Part shown: positions 1 to 10,200 of the stretch, in pieces | Layout: the number at the start of each line of letters is the position of its first letter | How positions within the stretch are numbered: the first letter of the stretch is position 1 | NCBI GenBank assembly: GCA_003223645.1 | Contig: QHVT01000025.1 | Coordinates: 1 to 64,000 of the forward strand | Reading direction: 5' to 3' | DNA length: 64,000 nucleotides | From: Acidobacteriota bacterium | GTDB taxonomy: Bacteria > Acidobacteriota > Thermoanaerobaculia > Gp7-AA8 | Position numbers and translations under genes: made by a program | Notes under the pieces: generated by a model | What the model was told of the DNA's origin: nothing | What the model saw: only the letters and a program-made list of their open reading frames with translations | The model's database searches: none

Positions 1-228
1 GGGGGCACCCATGCCCGGCGCTGCTTCGGCGAAGAGCGCCGCTTTCTCCAGCGACGCCACGGACGTGTAGCGGGCGAGCCGGATGTCACTCGGCGTCAGC
101 GTCTGCGGCTCCGCCGCGTCGGGAAACTCCGCGGCCATCGCGCGAAGACGCGCCATGCGCTCCTGTGCATCGGGGGTGAATCGATTGGTTGCCGGCGCCT
201 GGGCCGGTTCCAGTTGTACGTTACTCAT
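1..228 (-). CDS. Hypothetical protein, N-terminal fragment (runs off the window)
   Basis: Reading leftward from an ATG at 228, the frame is open to the window edge, giving 76 codons of an incomplete protein. An AGGAGATT ribosome-binding sequence lies just upstream of the start on the minus strand, which supports translation. The visible part is rich in Ala and Pro, starts MSNVQLEP and contains a helical stretch around QERMARLRAMAAEFPD. There is no signal peptide or recognisable motif. The sequence upstream of the start (229-300) is AT-richer than its surroundings and could hold the promoter. I do not recognise the family. Confidence 0.6.
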   Translation of the reverse strand, partial: MSNVQLEPAQAPATNRFTPDAQERMARLRAMAAEFPDAAEPQTLTPSDIRLARYTSVASLEKAALFAEAAPGMGAP

Positions 229-652
229 ACTCAATCTCCTTTTCTTATTGTCATTGTCGAAATTCTTGTGAATGAGAAATGCGACGGGTCAAAGGACGGT
301 CATAGGCAAACTCCTTTCTGTCGATGAAGCTGTGGCGGGGCAAGCGGTGAGCGCGAGGAGGGGATCAACGGCAGCGGCTCAAATTGCGGCTGCTGGTTGG
401 GCCCACAGACCTTCACGGTGCCGGCGTCCACGCCCGGGCGGGCATACCGGCGAATGGTTGCTGCAGCAGCCATGAGCGCCGGACCGGACCGATCACGAAT
501 ATAGGTCCGCATGGTTGCTGTGTCAAGTACATCGCATGTGAAACATGTTATTTCCACGCGCTCCGCACGGCGTCTGGAGGTGTGAGACTCTGGAAACCCC
601 GATGGGAACGAGGTGAATTCGCTTCCCGAGCGAATGAAACCAGCTCGGTGCA

Positions 653-1301
653 AGTGCGAACGAAAACAGCGCGGTTGCGAACCAAAACAGGCCCGTTGCA
701 AACGAAAACAGGCCCGTTGCAAATGAAAACAGGCCCGTTGCAAACGAAAACAGGCCGGTTGCAAATGAAAACAGGCCCGTTGCAAATGAAAACAGGCCCG
801 TTGCAAATGAAAACAGGCCGGTTGCAAACGAAAACAGGCCGGTTGCAAATGAAAACAGGCCGGTTGCAAATGAAAACAGGCCGGTTGCAAATGAAAACAG
901 GCCGGTTGCAAACGAAAACAGGCCGGTTGCAAACGAAAACAGGCCGGTTGCAAATGAAAACAGGCCAGTTGCAAATGAAAACAGGCCAGTTGCAAATGAA
1001 AACAGGCCCGTTGCAAATGAAAACAGGCCGGTTGCAAACGAAAACAGGCCGGTTGCAAATGAAAACAGGCCGGTTGCAAACGAAAACAGGCCGGTTGCAA
1101 ACGAAAACAGGCCGGTTGCAAACGAAAACAGGCCCGTTGCAAATGAAAACAGGCCCGTTGCAAACGAAAACAGGCCGGTTGCAAACGAAAACGGCCGGTT
1201 GCAAACGAAAACAGGCCGGTTGCAAACGAAAACAGGCCCGTTGCAAATGAAAACACGCCGGTTGCAAGTGAAACCAGCGCGATTGCAAGTGAGCCTGGCC
1301 C
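653..1301. repeat. 21-bp tandem repeat array (about 28 clear units plus degenerate ends)
   Basis: From 674 to about 1281 a 21-bp unit repeats almost perfectly. Each unit joins a TTGCAAA block to a GAAAACAGGCC block. Two positions vary: C or T after TTGCAAA, and C, G or twice A after GGCC. One unit near 1190 lacks one base. The outermost units are degenerate, as expected for an expanding array. Twenty-one base pairs is close to two DNA helical turns, so equivalent positions face the same side of the helix. There are no unique spacers, so it is not CRISPR. Confidence 0.95.
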
Positions 1302-1337
1302 GATTGGAAGCGCTCCACTCCGTGTACTCGGACACGG

Positions 1338-1469
1338 CGCGCCATCAACGTCGATTCCGTGGCCTGGCTGCGCGACCTGCTCGAAGGCATAAACTTGCAA
1401 GCGGGGACAGGAGACCGGATGACGTTTCCAGAGGCAGAGATCAAAAAGTGGCTGGCGGAATGGGATTGA
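1338..1469 (+). pseudogene. Possible C-terminal remnant of a decayed gene
   Basis: The frame reads RAINVDSVAWLRDLLEGIN, then a linker, then EAEIKKWLAEWD and a TGA. It looks like an ordinary amphipathic protein C-terminus rather than random sequence. Upstream in the same frame are stops at 1290 and 1269 within the last array units, and the only ATG leaves 16 codons. The array may have expanded through or next to the original gene. This is weak evidence: composition and the helix-like pattern only. Confidence 0.25.
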
Positions 1470-1488
1470 TCAGCGGCTTCGGCAGACG

Positions 1489-2067
1489 ATGACCACGGTG
1501 CCGGATACGCCGCAGATGCGTGCAGGAACCCTCGGCACCGTCGTGGGAGCCATGTGGATTGTCCATGTGCTCGACGTCCTCGTTCCCGGCGCGGGCTCCG
1601 TCCTCGGACACGGAATCGTTCCGCGAACCCTGTCCGGCCTCGAGGCCATCCCGGCAGCGCCGTGGATCCATGGCAGCTTTCAGCACCTCATCGCCAATAC
1701 CATCCCATTTCTCATCCTTGGCGGTCTGGTCCTGCTGCGCGGCGTCCCCGAGTTCGTGTTCGTCGTCCTCACATGCGTGGTGATCGCGGGCGCCGGCACC
1801 TGGGCATTCGGCGCCGGGAACGCGCAGCACATCGGCGCCAGCGGCATCGTCTTCGGCTTATTCGGATACCTGCTCGTCCGGACGGTCTTCGACCAGCGCT
1901 TGTCTTCCGCCGTGATCACGCTCGTCGTGGCAGTGGCTTATGGCGCCGCGATGATCCGGTCCATCATTCCAGCCTACGGCATCTCCTGGAGCGGCCACTT
2001 CTTCGGATTCATCGGAGGAGTCATTGCCGCCCGGCTGCGGCACGTAGAACGTGCGCGTAGCAGCTGA
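1489..2067 (+). CDS. Rhomboid-family intramembrane serine protease
   Basis: A 192-residue multi-spanning membrane protein of rhomboid type. Visible family features are an HLIANT segment after the first helices, the catalytic-serine motif GASGIVFG (GxSG) and a later WSGHFFGFIGG segment carrying the partner histidine, so the Ser-His dyad is intact. The length suits the compact bacterial rhomboids. The natural substrate is unknown. The last codons (RSS and the stop) lie inside a palindromic element that begins at 2053, so the original C-terminus may have been trimmed or replaced. It stands alone between the 21-bp array and the BREX operon and has no obvious link to either. Confidence 0.85.
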   Translation: MTTVPDTPQMRAGTLGTVVGAMWIVHVLDVLVPGAGSVLGHGIVPRTLSGLEAIPAAPWIHGSFQHLIANTIPFLILGGLVLLRGVPEFVFVVLTCVVIAGAGTWAFGAGNAQHIGASGIVFGLFGYLLVRTVFDQRLSSAVITLVVAVAYGAAMIRSIIPAYGISWSGHFFGFIGGVIAARLRHVERARSS

Positions 2068-2156
2068 CGCGCCTACGGCGTGCGGCTGAACGCCCAGCGT
2101 CGAACCTTTCCTCTGCCGTTCAGCTGCGCGCCGAAGGCGCGTCAGCTGCTACGCGC
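2053..2156. repeat. Palindromic element, 21-nt perfect arms
   Basis: Arms at 2053-2073 and 2136-2156 are exact reverse complements around GTAGCAGCTGACGCGCC. The left arm supplies the end of the rhomboid reading frame. The interior (2116-2140) is identical over 25 nt to 16836-16860 on the far side of the BREX operon, so both belong to one dispersed family. Confidence 0.9.
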
Positions 2157-2412
2157 GGGTTACTCCGGCCACTGCAACGCCTCGCCATCGCCGTGACCCG
2201 ATTGCGAGGCCTACGTCGGTGAGATAGCTGGCCGAGCCGTGACGCTTATAACCCTCCGTGCTTGTTTTTTGCGTTGTCAGCAAAACGGATGACGCCGTTA
2301 ACTGTTGTTTCTAAAGTATTTGTATTGAATGATGCGCTTGCCGGCAAACTTGCCGGCGAAAATATGTCGATGTTGACGGTTGGTTGTGACGGGAGTACCG
2401 TGCCCTTCGGAC
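2157..2412 (+). promoter_or_regulatory. BREX leader region, AT-rich; promoter not pinned down
   Basis: This stretch becomes markedly AT-richer from about 2250, unlike the surrounding DNA, and precedes the first BREX gene. TTGTCA (near 2275) with TTAACT 18 bp later is one candidate promoter but matches consensus only loosely. A doubled TTGCCGGC motif occurs near 2340-2360 (CTTGCCGGCAA then CTTGCCGGCGA) and could be an operator. No coding sequence is supported here. Confidence 0.35.
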
Positions 2413-3201
2413 ATGAGTACTTTCATTACTTCTCGCGTCGCTCCTTCGGCGCTGACAGCAGTCGGCTTCCGTCTCGGCGACAAGGGCACGCACACGAGTA
2501 GAACAATGATGCTGGCCGAGCTGAGCGCGGTGCTGGCATCTGCTTCTGCCTCCGCCACTCGCGCCGACTACGCATCCGCGGTCATCGATGGCAACTGCCT
2601 CGACAAGCCAACGGCCTCGACGCGGCGGCTCAGCAATCAGCGACTAGGAGAGCTCTACAGTCTGGACGCGGCTATCCCGCTTTTTAGGCTACTGCGTCGC
2701 CTCTGGTTTGCAAATGAGAAAGCACGTCCGCTACTGGCGCTTCTCGTCGCGATTGCGCGTGACCCTCTTCTTGCCGCCAGCGCACCTGCCGTCATGCACC
2801 TTCGACCGGGCGAGGAGTACCGCAAGGACCCGGTGAAGGAGTCCATCCGCCAAGCGGTACAAGGCCGGCTCAGCGAGGCCACGCTCGAAAAGGTCGTGCG
2901 CAACGTCTCCAGCTCGTGGGCTCAGTCGGGACACCTCGAGGGAAGAACGTTCAAGCGTCGCGCTCGGGTTACACCGACGCCCGGTGCAATTGCATTTGCT
3001 TTGTATCTTGGCTGGATCTCCGGCTTTCGAGGGGAAGAACTGCTCGACTCTCCATGGACGCGAGTTCTCGATTCCAGCGTGACTCAGACGACGGAGCTCG
3101 CACTCGCGGCGAAGCGCATCGGTCTGCTCGACATCCGCATCGCTGACCGCGTCGTCGAAATTTCTTTTCGCCGCCTCGATCCCTCAGGAAACGTGGAATA
3201 G
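2413..3201 (+). CDS. brxA: BREX protein BrxA (DUF1819)
   Basis: First gene of the BREX operon, 262 residues. BrxA is a small DNA-binding BREX component with helix-turn-helix folds. The conserved segment RLSNQRLGELYSLD and the context directly before brxB and brxC support the call. I chose the ATG at 2413 (MSTFITSRV) because it begins the conserved part; an upstream in-frame ATG at 2380 would add 11 unlikely residues. Only 3 bp separate its stop from brxB, so the two are co-transcribed. In type I BREX, BrxA contributes to phage resistance without being the methylase. Confidence 0.85.
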   Translation: MSTFITSRVAPSALTAVGFRLGDKGTHTSRTMMLAELSAVLASASASATRADYASAVIDGNCLDKPTASTRRLSNQRLGELYSLDAAIPLFRLLRRLWFANEKARPLLALLVAIARDPLLAASAPAVMHLRPGEEYRKDPVKESIRQAVQGRLSEATLEKVVRNVSSSWAQSGHLEGRTFKRRARVTPTPGAIAFALYLGWISGFRGEELLDSPWTRVLDSSVTQTTELALAAKRIGLLDIRIADRVVEISFRRLDPSGNVE

Positions 3202-3204
3202 CAC

Positions 3205-3759
3205 ATGGGCCGGATCGAAGCGCTCGCGGAGAAGTTCAGACGACACATCGCGACGCGGTGGCAGCGAACGATCGCTGGCTCGCAGCGCATGATCATGATC
3301 GTGTACGACAAAGAGCTGGAGCGCACGCTGCGCGAGCGGAAAGGCCTTTTCGAAGAAGCGGCCCGCGATGCGAACCACGAATGGTGCGAAGTCGATGTCG
3401 CGGCGGCGTTCGCGCGCTGGCTTGGTGCAGATGAGTACGCAGAATCGTATTTCGCATATCCCGAGGACCTCGCGCTTCGTCTGGAGGCTGAGTTCCCCGC
3501 GGTCGTTGCCGAAGAGATCCGATCCACACTGCGCGCTTGCGGTGAAAACTCTGTCGTCGCGCTCCTTGGAGCCGGGTCACTATTCGGTCTGGCGCGAGTG
3601 TCGGCGGTGTTGCGGCTCGTCGAGTCTGAAATCCAGGGCCGGCTTCTCGTCTTCTATCCAGGTCAATTCGAGAACAACAAATATAGGCTTCTCGACGCTG
3701 CTGATGGCTTCAACTACATGGCTGTGCCCATTCTTCTGGACGGGGGGGAAGACGAATGA
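3205..3759 (+). CDS. brxB: BREX protein BrxB (DUF1788)
   Basis: 184 residues, second gene of the BREX operon. The family shows the segment LLVFYPG followed by YRLLDAADGFNYMAVPI near the C-terminus, both visible here. BrxB is a core type I BREX protein of unclear biochemical role that works with BrxC and PglZ. The gene overlaps brxC by the sequence ATGA, so translation is coupled. The GAGSLFGLARVS stretch resembles the conserved hinge in other members. The length is close to the usual 190-200 residues. Confidence 0.88.
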   Translation: MGRIEALAEKFRRHIATRWQRTIAGSQRMIMIVYDKELERTLRERKGLFEEAARDANHEWCEVDVAAAFARWLGADEYAESYFAYPEDLALRLEAEFPAVVAEEIRSTLRACGENSVVALLGAGSLFGLARVSAVLRLVESEIQGRLLVFYPGQFENNKYRLLDAADGFNYMAVPILLDGGEDE

Positions 3760-6700
3760 ACGTTGGCGACATCCTTCAGCGCGATCCGGCGAAGCACCGG
3801 CTGATCAACAACGGGCAGGCGCGTCTCACCGAAGACGGCGGCGAACGGGTAAGCGAGGAGCTCCAGGGGGAGCTCAGTACGTTCGTCTGCGAAGGTCAAT
3901 ACGCCGATGGAATGCATCGCATCATCTCCTCGTATCTGAGCGATCTCAATAAGACGAGCCAGAAGGGCGCCTGGGTCAGCGGATTCTTCGGAAGCGGTAA
4001 GTCCCATCTTCTAAAGATGCTCGCGCACCTCTGGCAGAACACGGAGTTCTCGGATGGATCGACTGCTCGCTCACTTCCTCCCGAGATTCCTTCCGAGCTG
4101 CGAGCGCTGTTCCTCGAGCTCGATACTGCCGGCAAGCGCGAAGGCGGACTTTTCGCCGCCGCGGGAACACTCCTGGGCGGGTCGGATCATGTGCGCGTCG
4201 CCGTCCTGTCGATCATTCTGCGTGGTGCAGGACTGCCATCTTCCGCCGTCGCCGCGCGATGCGCGCTGTGGCTGCACGAAGAGGGATTGTTCGAAAAGGT
4301 CCGCGCGAGCGTTGAACGGAACGGCCGGTCATTCGAATCGGTACTGCTCAATCTTTACGCAAGCAAGGAACTGCAGCGCGCGATCCTGGAGGCCGATCCG
4401 CAGTTCGCTTCGTCCGAAGCGCAGGCGCGCGAGATTCTGAAAGCGCAGTTTTCGCCGCTCTCGGGCGATCTCTCCACTGATGAATTCGTGCGTCTCGCGA
4501 AGCAGGCGCTCTTCTTCCGGTCACGCAACAAGCGGATGCCCTGCACGCTCATCGTGCTGGACGAGGTCCAACAGTACATCGGCGACTCTCACGATCGTTC
4601 GACCGTGATCACCGAAGTGGCCGAGGCACTCTCGAAACAGTTCGACAGCAAGGTGATGATTGTTGCGGCCGGACAGAGTGCGCTCAGCGGCCAGACATCG
4701 AATCTCGGCAAGCTGGCGGACCGCTTCAGCATCATGATCTCGCTGTCGGACACCGATGTCGAGACGGTGACTCGAAAGGTTCTGCTTCGCAAGAAACCAA
4801 CCGCCATTGGGAGCATCAAGGACGTCATCGAGAAGCATTCCGGGGAAGTCTCACGGCAACTTCAGAGCACCTCGATAGGGGAGGTCTCAGCCGACCGTGT
4901 CACGATCGTCGACGACTACCCGCTCCTGCCGGTCCGCCGGCGATTCTGGGAGCAATGCTTCCGCGTTGTCGACGCCGCCGGTACGCAAAGTCAGCTCCGG
5001 TCGCAGCTTCGCATCCTGCACGACTCCGTAGCGAAGTTGTCGGATCGACCACTCGGCGCCGTGATTCCAGGCGACGAATTGTACGAGTCACTCGCTCCGA
5101 ACATGGTCGAAACGCAGGTGCTCGATCGGACGATCAACGAACGGATCATCGATCTGTCGAAGGACGGCACGGAAGAAGGCGTGCTCGCGCGCAGGATTTG
5201 CGGCCTCGTATTCCTGATTGGCAAGCTGCCTCGCGAAGTGGGAGCCGATATCGGCGTTCGCGCGAAGGCGGATCACATCGCCGACCTGCTCGTTGACGAT
5301 ATACGCGCCGAGAACGGCAAACTGCGCGCGCGTATCGCAACCCGCATCGAAGAGCTCGTGAAGGATGCGACGCTCATGCAGATGCCGGATGGCGAGGTGC
5401 GCCTTCAGACGAAGGAGGGTGCCGAATGGAATCGCGAGTTTCTCTCCCGCCAGGCGAAGTTTCGCGATAGCACCCGGGGCGAGCTGCAGATCAAACGCGA
5501 CGAATTGCTGTACGCCGAGCTGGAACGAGTGGTGCGGCAGCTCGCGATCAAGCAGGGAATGGCAAAAATCGGACGCTCGCTTTCCGTGCGACGCGACCAG
5601 TCTATGCCCGCTGGCGAGGATCATCTGGTTCTTTGGGCGCGCGACGGATGGTCGGACTCGGAGAAGAACGTGCGCGACGCGGCACGCGCGGCGGGCTCCG
5701 ACAGTGCGTTGATCATCACGTTCATTCCGAACAAATCCGCCGAGCCTCTCAATCGCGCCATCATCGAAACGGAAGCTGCCTCCCAGACCATCGATGCAAA
5801 AGGGAACATCGGCAGCGGCACCGCTGCCGCCGAGGCGCGGCAGAGCATGGAGGCGCGGCGTGCGCAATCCAAGGCGCAGCGGGACAAACTCATCACGGAG
5901 ATTGTCGCCAGCGCGAAGGTATTTCAAGGCGGAGGCAACGAGCTGCATGACCTGACGCTTGAGGCAAAACTGCGCGAGGCCGCGATGGCTTCGTTGATTC
6001 GCCTCTTTCCGCGTTTCAAGGATGCCGACGGATCGACCTCCAACTGGGAAGCTGCGGTGAAGCGGGCCCGCGATGGTGCCGAACATCCCTTCCAGCCTCT
6101 CGGCTACACCGGGCCAGTCGAACAGCACGCCGTGTCTCAGCAGGTCTTGATCGCGATCGGCGCGGGGTCGAGCGGAACCGAAGTGCGCAAACAACTGAAG
6201 AGCAGCCCGTTCGGCTGGCCGCAGGATGCGATCGACGCGGCGCTGCTTGCTCTGCACCGCCACGAGCATCTGTCGGTCAGGCTCAACGGTGTCGTTCTTC
6301 GCCCCGGACAGCTCGATCAGAACAAGATCGCGAAGGCGGAGTTCCGGGTCGAGAAGACGACGCTGACCGTGCTACAGAAGCTCGCTGTGCGAAAGGCATT
6401 TGCGCTTGTCGGAGTGGCGTGCAAATCGGGCGAGGAGCAGGCGCGTGGGCCTGAGTTCGTCCACGCGCTCCAGATTACGATCGCGGCCGCCGGTGGAGAG
6501 CCGCCGATGCCACCTCCGCCCGTTTGGCTGCGCTTCGACGAGATTGGTGCTGCCACCGGTACGCAGCAGCTTCTTGCCGTCGCGAACGCGGCAGCCGAAC
6601 TGGAGACCAACGTTCCGCAATGGAAAGCCAGCGCAGAGCTGATCGCGACGAGGCTTCCCGGCTGGAAGGTTCTCGGCCGGCTTGCCGCGCATGCGTGCGA

Positions 6701-7223
6701 CCTTCCTGATGCAACACCGATAATGGAGGAAATCGAGGCGATCCTCGCCGGTCGTCTGCTGCTGCAGCCTCACGATCCGGTTTCACCGCAGCTCAAAGCG
6801 TTGTGCGACCTGCTCCGAGCGAAACTCCTCTCACTCCAGGCCGAGCAGCAGCGCGCGCACGACGACAAGACGGCATCACTGGCGGCCACGGACGTGTGGA
6901 AAAAGCTCACCGAGGCGCAGCGTCGGGAGATTTTCGCCGGTGTTCAGCTGGCACCTCCGGAGCCGCTCGACGTCTCGTCGACCGATGCGCTGCTCGCCTC
7001 TCTCGATCGACGCTCGCTCTCCGCGCGCGAGGCCGACGTGCATGCACTCAGCTCGCGCGTCCAGAACGCGATCGAGCGAGCCGCAAGACTGCTCGAACCG
7101 AAGGTCCGACGAGTCAGTCTGACGAGTGCGACGCTTCACACGCGAAAGGACGTCGATACCTGGATCGACCAGCAGAGGACTGCTCTCCTCGAGGCAATTG
7201 AGGATGGGCCGGTTCTGGTCTAG
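3756..7223 (+). CDS. brxC: BREX ATPase BrxC
   Basis: 1155-residue P-loop protein, the usual size for BrxC. Walker A is GFFGSGKS at residues 76-83, preceded by WVS as in other BrxC proteins. Walker B is LIVLDE at 265-270, followed by VQQYIGD. The rest is long and helical with charged regions. BrxC is required for BREX defence and is thought to use ATP to drive assembly or DNA engagement of the complex. The start overlaps the end of brxB (ATGA). The gene ends 25 bp before pglX. No frameshift or missing motif is seen, so the ATPase should be active. Confidence 0.93.
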   Translation: MNVGDILQRDPAKHRLINNGQARLTEDGGERVSEELQGELSTFVCEGQYADGMHRIISSYLSDLNKTSQKGAWVSGFFGSGKSHLLKMLAHLWQNTEFSDGSTARSLPPEIPSELRALFLELDTAGKREGGLFAAAGTLLGGSDHVRVAVLSIILRGAGLPSSAVAARCALWLHEEGLFEKVRASVERNGRSFESVLLNLYASKELQRAILEADPQFASSEAQAREILKAQFSPLSGDLSTDEFVRLAKQALFFRSRNKRMPCTLIVLDEVQQYIGDSHDRSTVITEVAEALSKQFDSKVMIVAAGQSALSGQTSNLGKLADRFSIMISLSDTDVETVTRKVLLRKKPTAIGSIKDVIEKHSGEVSRQLQSTSIGEVSADRVTIVDDYPLLPVRRRFWEQCFRVVDAAGTQSQLRSQLRILHDSVAKLSDRPLGAVIPGDELYESLAPNMVETQVLDRTINERIIDLSKDGTEEGVLARRICGLVFLIGKLPREVGADIGVRAKADHIADLLVDDIRAENGKLRARIATRIEELVKDATLMQMPDGEVRLQTKEGAEWNREFLSRQAKFRDSTRGELQIKRDELLYAELERVVRQLAIKQGMAKIGRSLSVRRDQSMPAGEDHLVLWARDGWSDSEKNVRDAARAAGSDSALIITFIPNKSAEPLNRAIIETEAASQTIDAKGNIGSGTAAAEARQSMEARRAQSKAQRDKLITEIVASAKVFQGGGNELHDLTLEAKLREAAMASLIRLFPRFKDADGSTSNWEAAVKRARDGAEHPFQPLGYTGPVEQHAVSQQVLIAIGAGSSGTEVRKQLKSSPFGWPQDAIDAALLALHRHEHLSVRLNGVVLRPGQLDQNKIAKAEFRVEKTTLTVLQKLAVRKAFALVGVACKSGEEQARGPEFVHALQITIAAAGGEPPMPPPPVWLRFDEIGAATGTQQLLAVANAAAELETNVPQWKASAELIATRLPGWKVLGRLAAHACDLPDATPIMEEIEAILAGRLLLQPHDPVSPQLKALCDLLRAKLLSLQAEQQRAHDDKTASLAATDVWKKLTEAQRREIFAGVQLAPPEPLDVSSTDALLASLDRRSLSAREADVHALSSRVQNAIERAARLLEPKVRRVSLTSATLHTRKDVDTWIDQQRTALLEAIEDGPVLV

Positions 7224-7248
7224 TCGATACCCTGATGGAGAACCATGC

Positions 7249-10200
7249 ATGGCGTCACTGCCGAGGCATCTGAGAAAACAGCTCGAGAACGCGGTGAGGA
7301 AGGGACGACGAGTCGCCGATGAGGGCGCTCGTAAGGCGCTCGAAGGGTTTGCGGTGGCACATCACGAGCCATGGCCGAGCATGAAGCCGGAGGAGCGTGT
7401 GCTGCGCAACCGTTTGCGCCGGCACGGGCGACAGCTCGGCGACAACTTGGACGCGCAGAAAGGCACGCAGGCGATCGAGCATCTCTCTAGTGAGATCGCG
7501 TATGAGCACTGGCACCGGATGCTGTTCGCGCGTTTCCTGGCAGAGAACGATCTTCTCATCGAGCCAACATCGGGCATGGCAGTATCAATCGACGAAGTAC
7601 GCGAATTGGCACATCCGCAGAATGCCGATTGGATCGATCTCGCGGCTGGGTGGGCCCAGCGGATGCTGCCGCAGATCTTCCGGAACGGCGACCCGGCGCT
7701 CGAAGTGACGCTGCCGCCTGAGGCGCAGCTCAAGCTGGAGGAGATCGTTGAGTCATTGCCGCCTGAGGTCTTTCTCGCCGATGACTCGCTCGGCTGGGTT
7801 TATCAATTCTGGCAGGCGGAAAAGAAGGACGAAGTCAACGCCAGGGGAGTGAAGATCGGGGAGGACGAGCTGCCGGCGGTGACGCAGCTCTTCACCGAGG
7901 ACTACATGGTCGATTTCCTCCTCGACAATACCCTCGGCGCGTGGTGGGCGGGGAAGAAGCTTGCCGAAAATCCGGATCTCGCAGCCGCGGCAATGACTGA
8001 GGAGGAGTTGCGTGCGGCCGTCGCGTTGCCGGGCGCGCCCTGGAGCTATCTCCGGTTCTTCATAAACGAAGGCCGCTGGACACCGGCCGCGGGAACGTTC
8101 GGCGGGTGGCCGAAGGCGGCAAAGGAAGTAACGTGTCTGGACCCTTGCATGGGTTCGGGGCACTTCATCGTGGCGATGCTCGCGCGCCTAGTGCCATTGC
8201 GCATTGCAGAGGAGCAGCTCAGCGAGCAGGACGCGGTTTTCGCGGTCATCGAGAAGAACATATTCGGCTTGGAGATCGATCCACGTTGCACACAGATCGC
8301 AGCATTCAACGTCGCATTGGCCGCTTGGAAGCGCGTGGGTCACTGTGCAATACCTTCGATGAACCTTTCATGCTCCGGCCTCGGCATTCACGCGAAAGAG
8401 GAGGAGTGGATCGCGCTTGCGGGGAATGATGACCAAGTGCGCGAAGCACTGCGGCAACTCTACAAACTGTTCGCGCAGGCACGCATTCTCGGCAGCCTAA
8501 TCGACACTCGTCGGGTCGGCGGAGACCTCTTCACGGCCAACTTTGAAAAGGTCCGTCCACTCCTGCAGACGGTGCTTGAATTGGAGGAGAAAGACGAGCG
8601 AGTTGGGGAACTGGCAGTGACGGCGAGGGGGATCGTCGGGGCTGCGGCTACGTTGAGTGGCAGCTTTACGCTAGTTGCGACGAACGTGCCTTATCTGGGC
8701 CGGGGGAAGCAAAACGAAGAACTAAAGGCATATTGCGAACGCATTCACGCAGAGGCGAAGGCGGATCTTGCGAATTGTTTCATCGAACGGTCTCTTGCGT
8801 TCTGCCTCCCCGGAGGAGCGACCGCTATGGTCACGCCACAAAACTGGTTGTTCCTGGGGACATATCGTGCTCAACGCGAGTCGTTGCTTGCTAGAAATCA
8901 GTGGCCAATGGCAGCGCGCCTGGGCGCGAACGCATTCAGGGATATGAACTGGTGGGCAGCAACTACTGCACTGGTAGTGCTCATATCCAGCGAGCCTAGC
9001 CGCGATGCAAGAATGTGTGGTTTGGACGTATCGTTCGAAAAAGATCAAGAGAACAAGGCTGCACTTCTTCGCGGCGAGTTCGTTTCAGAGAAGACCGCTG
9101 ATCTCGTGGTGTGCAGCCAAGCTGAATTGCGTAACGGACCCGACGCAAGGATCGTTATTGGTGATCAAACGAAAGGGTCTCTCTTACGTGATTTCGCAGA
9201 ATCCTACGTCGGAATGCATGTGGGCGATAACGAACGCTTCTGCTTGTGCGTTTGGGAGTTTCCATCGATTTCCGAGTCTGTTCGACCATATCAAACGGGG
9301 GTTCTCGAATGCGAGACCTACGGAGGGCGTCACTTAGTAATGGTATGGCCGGAGAACGGGAGAATTCACTTCGAAAACCCCAAAGCGCGAGTTCAAGGTA
9401 AGCCGGCATGGGGCAGGAGAGGTGTATCTGTTCGCCTGATGGGAAACCTTGCGACAACTCTCGCGACCGGCGAAATGTTTGAACAAACTATCGCAAACGT
9501 AGTTCCTAAAGATCCTCAGGATCTTCCAGCCATATGGGAGTTCTGCAAGTCCGACGAGTTTCGCAATTCAGTGCGGAGGCTTGACCAGAAGGTAAACGTA
9601 ACCAGCGCAACACTTGTGAAAGTGCCGTTCGATCGATTCCGATGGCAAGATTTGGCTAACAAAAACAATCCCACGGGGCTTCCCACATCGTTTTCGAGCA
9701 GTCCGACACAGTGGCTTTTTGACGGCCGGCCGAATGGTAGTGATGTTCCACTCCAAACTGCCATTGCTCGACTTGTCTCCTACAGCTGGCCGAGGCAAAC
9801 CGGCACAAGTTTTCCCGACTGCCCCGAGCTTGTCGGAGATGGCTTAGAAAAACACGCCGACCCGGACGGAATAGTCTGCCTTACGCCGGCCAAGGGCGAA
9901 GCTGGCGCAGCCGATCGTCTTCGTGCGCTGCTCGCTGATGCTTACGGCACCGAATGGTCGCCCGCAAAGCTCAACGAATTGCTCGAGCGGGAAAATTACG
10001 GTGGCAGGTCACTCGAAGAGTGGCTGCGCGAAGGCTTCTTCGTTCAACACTGCGATCTCTTCCATCAGCGTCCGTTCGTCTGGCAGATCTGGGACGGGGT
10101 GAGGGATGGCTTCAGTGGGCTCGTGAACTATCACAAGCTCGCGGCGCCGAACGGCGAAGGGCGAAAGACGCTCGAAAAACTCCGTTATTCCTACCTGGGC

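Larger units (their letters stand above)
229..1488. other. Long gap holding a tandem array; no supported gene
   Basis: Apart from the 21-bp array, this 1.26-kb gap shows no convincing gene. Long open frames cross the array on both strands only because the unit length is a multiple of three and lacks stops. A minus-strand peptide (300-512) has no ribosome-binding site. Downstream of the array, 1338-1469 reads as a plausible protein C-terminus (DSVAWLRDLLEGIN then IKKWLAEWD and a stop) with no start codon suited to a full gene, so it may be the remnant of a decayed gene. Confidence 0.5.

Noticed and set aside
300-512. Small minus-strand peptide MRTYIRDRSGPALMAAAATIRR onward
   Set aside because: No ribosome-binding site, biased composition and no recognisable family.
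653-1301. CRISPR array
   Set aside because: Units are contiguous with no unique spacers, and no cas genes are present.
300-1400. Long open frames on both strands over the 21-bp array, encoding heptad repeats such as FSFATGL or LQTKTGR
   Set aside because: They arise because 21 is a multiple of three and the unit has no stop in several frames. A one-base deletion near 1190 would break any product, and there is no ribosome site.
2053-2156. BREX island attachment sites (att)
   Set aside because: No integrase is present, and the shared 25-nt sequence is part of a dispersed palindrome family.
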